64,000 nucleotides of DNA. Origin: Bolinopsis microptera (Eukaryota; Ctenophora; Tentaculata; Lobata; Bolinopsidae). Every line of letters begins with the position of its first letter. Within the stretch, counting starts at the first letter, position 1. The notes under the pieces are model-generated. The model was not told the origin of the DNA. It saw only the letters and a list, made by a program, of their open reading frames with translations, and searched no databases. Shown piece after piece: positions 61,990 to 64,000 of the stretch. Position numbers and translations under genes: made by a program. The stretch lies in assembly GCF_026151205.1 (NCBI RefSeq), contig NC_087084.1, forward strand, positions 5,263,538 through 5,327,537. The letters run 5' to 3'.

Positions 61990-62560
61990 AGCTTAAGAGT
62001 TAGACCCCTCACAATAATACCCAGCCTCACACTGGTGGGTGGTGGACTCTGTCTGTCCGGACTCACAATAATAACCCTTCTCACAGGGCTTACACGAGGT
62101 CTGTCCGGCGAGGTCCTGGTACTAGCTTTTCCTGCCTCGCAGCTGGACAGGGCTTACATTGGTCTGGCGACTTGGCTCCTGGTGGGGGAAGAGGTGGTGT
62201 TAGCTAGAACCGAACACAAGGAAATGTTTTGAAATATGATATATAAATGTATAACATTGTACGAAACAATTAAGAATTGGTGCCCCTAAACAACAAATAC
62301 TGAAAACAGGAAATTCTGTTGTCAGACATTTCAGTTAAATTTGTTTCCTTAATCTTGAACGCATGTAAAACGTAAGTTGGTGTAGAAGAGTTCAGTTAAT
62401 TGATTGCCTAATTTAACTGACCAGTAAGAGAAGGTTCCATGTAAGTAGCGATACCACACGGTGAGGAAAGGTACTTCCCGCCTCACAGTAGTGCCACTTG
62501 GGACATTTTCTGTTCTTTCCGTCCGTAACAGGATTACGGGATGCGGCGCCGCTCCGATCC
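61990..62560 (-). pseudogene. Decayed cysteine-rich exons
   Basis: Two minus-strand patches retain the family pattern in mixed frames. Around 62160-62000: SPDQCKPCP, then SCEAGKAS, then YQDLAGQTSCKPCEKGYYCE, each in a different frame. Around 62560-62415: GAASRNPVTDGKNRKCPKWH and YCEAGSTF, then CGIATYMEPSLTGQ in another frame. At least two indels per patch. The long genes elsewhere in the window are clean in frame, so these look like real decay rather than base-calling noise. Confidence 0.6.
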
Positions 62561-62570
62561 TGCAGTAGTC

Positions 62571-64000
62571 ACCTGAGGTTTAGTGTGGAGAACATTTTGT
62601 AGGGGATAATTAGATGAAAAGTTGTTTTCTTCTTGACTCGATAACGGACAGGTCTTTTTTCAGCAGTGTCCGTTTTTTTAATACAGGTGATGCCCAAATA
62701 AAATAATATCCATAATACACGTGATGCCCAAATAAAGTAATATCCATAAAACACGACCCCCAGGTAAGTCGTTTGTACAATGTACGTGAGAAACGGAACA
62801 AGTATCAACATTACCATCTCACTCAAGCTCAGTATGCAGCATATATTTCATCCGATATGAACATTTGATTAGGTTAAACAGTTTAATAGTTAATTAAGTT
62901 ATTGATATAACGCCAGTCGTTTGTACGTGAGACAAAGACCCGGCTACATTTACCTGAGGTATCAGGTTTAAAGGGTTAACGCTTATTAAGACGGATCAAC
63001 GTCCCACGAAACCTAATGACTATGGTCTGAAGATTTGATTTATATTAAATATACAAAGGCCTCCGCCGTATTACTTTTCAACTTTCTTCTCGATAATTTA
63101 AAAGTGTTGTTGTTTACGTGATCAAATCAACTCTTTAATACCTGCAACCTTTAGCAGAAAATAGGAAGTGGATGTGGTTCATGCTAGCTCCGTGGCCCGT
63201 GCACAAAGGACTTTATTTTGTGCAATTATTCCAAATTTCATTCGGCTAGATCCCTGCGATTTTTGCATCGTCAGTGAGCCAAGGAAATTTTGTTTTGTTA
63301 TAATCTTAATGTCACGCACGAAACGATATTTGGGGGATTTCCAACGCGTTTTGTTTAACAGACTTTGGTTTACTTGCTGTCAGAAGCGATTGTATTTGTA
63401 TTTTTTGATCCCTTAATCTTATGTTTACGCTTATCATCCCAATATAGCACTCTCATAGTCTCATAGCTGGCTCTGGAGTTTGCGGTTTCTCAACCCCCTG
63501 TAAAATGTAGTTGCCGTTGTGGTATCATCTGAGAGGCCTTCTGTATTTCAAGCGTTGAATGGCCTAACACAATTTATTACAATTTGGCTCGATCCGATCA
63601 TTCGAAATATCTATAAAATACAAAATGAACCTTCGATTGAAAACAATTAAACATAAATATAATCGTCATAATTTTAATCGACGGATACCTCGAATGAGTG
63701 GTGAACGCAAGTTATATCAGAAAGATTTATTTTAATCGGGCACTCAGGGACTGCAGAGGAATAAGCATAATTAGTAGAATGAATCTGCCAATGACGAAGC
63801 CAGCTTAGCTAGCGATTAATTCCCCATTTAAATATATTGTATAACTGCGTCTAACAGAAACCCCTGGCTTCAAATATAGTAGGGGGACTGAGCAATCATT
63901 GTTAACGTAGGGGGACTGAGCAGAACCGGATTACCCTGTTAAACGCAACTAAAAACCTTTTATTTTTTAACGACCACTTTCACCGTTCTAGTGAACAATT
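62571..64000. other. Right-hand AT-rich flank
   Basis: I see no supported gene, RNA or mobile element. A ~40-bp phrase (atgcccaaataaa(g/a)taatatcc) is duplicated at 62690-62745. The phrase tagggggactgagca is duplicated at 63880-63921. Confidence 0.5.

Noticed and set aside
61647..62232. Plus-strand ORFs at 61.65 and 62.04 kb
   Set aside because: They overlap minus-strand cysteine-rich exons and have no recognisable content.

Overview
The window is animal nuclear DNA. Genes have many spliceosomal GT-AG introns, long AT-rich non-coding stretches, and dense LINE, Penelope-like, hAT-MITE and minisatellite content. A clear CHMP1 ESCRT-III gene, an F-type lectin domain, class-A-like 7TM receptors and GCC2/GCC3 cysteine-rich exons point to an invertebrate, perhaps an early-branching one such as a cnidarian. 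The sequence alone does not fix the species. All gene models below are hand-spliced: exon lengths, intron phases and total frame were checked for consistency, but there is no transcript evidence.

Layout. 1-4.4 kb is a decayed 42-bp minisatellite split by a 608-bp element with identical 77-bp terminal direct repeats, a hAT-like element, and a LINE RNase H tail. 6.1-13.9 kb holds one secreted modular lectin gene (11 exons, 1547 aa). It was built from symmetric phase-1 exons, has an F-type lectin domain in the middle and ends in a 34-residue Lys/Glu coiled-coil array. 15.6-16.8 kb (minus) is CHMP1 (5 exons, 205 aa). 17-28.8 kb is gene-poor: a pair of ~615-bp tandem repeats with conserved hairpins, hAT MITEs, a pre-miRNA-like hairpin, a LINE 3' fragment and weak coding remnants. 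28.9-45.0 kb is a 13-exon gene for a 922-aa protein with a long disordered Ser/Lys/Arg-rich N-terminus and a helical, TPR-like C-terminal half. Several of its introns begin with minisatellites that copy the 5' splice site.

45.8-60.4 kb is a tandem receptor cluster: three 7TM genes (A frameshifted, B and D intact) plus an orphan copy of the two C-terminal-tail exons. Each receptor has one 7TM exon followed by two small cytoplasmic-tail exons. A LINE separates A from B, and a Penelope-like element with a 13-bp target duplication sits in the spacer before D. On the opposite strand, from about 62.6 to 53.0 kb, are exons of a GCC2/GCC3 (ephrin-receptor-like) cysteine-rich protein. Some splice cleanly and others are frameshifted.

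The most unusual signal is repeated tandem amplification starting exactly at splice donors: three introns of the TPR-like gene and one of the lectin gene. The most interesting protein architecture is the lectin gene, in which a beta-sandwich-like exon repeatedly interrupts a cysteine-rich module.
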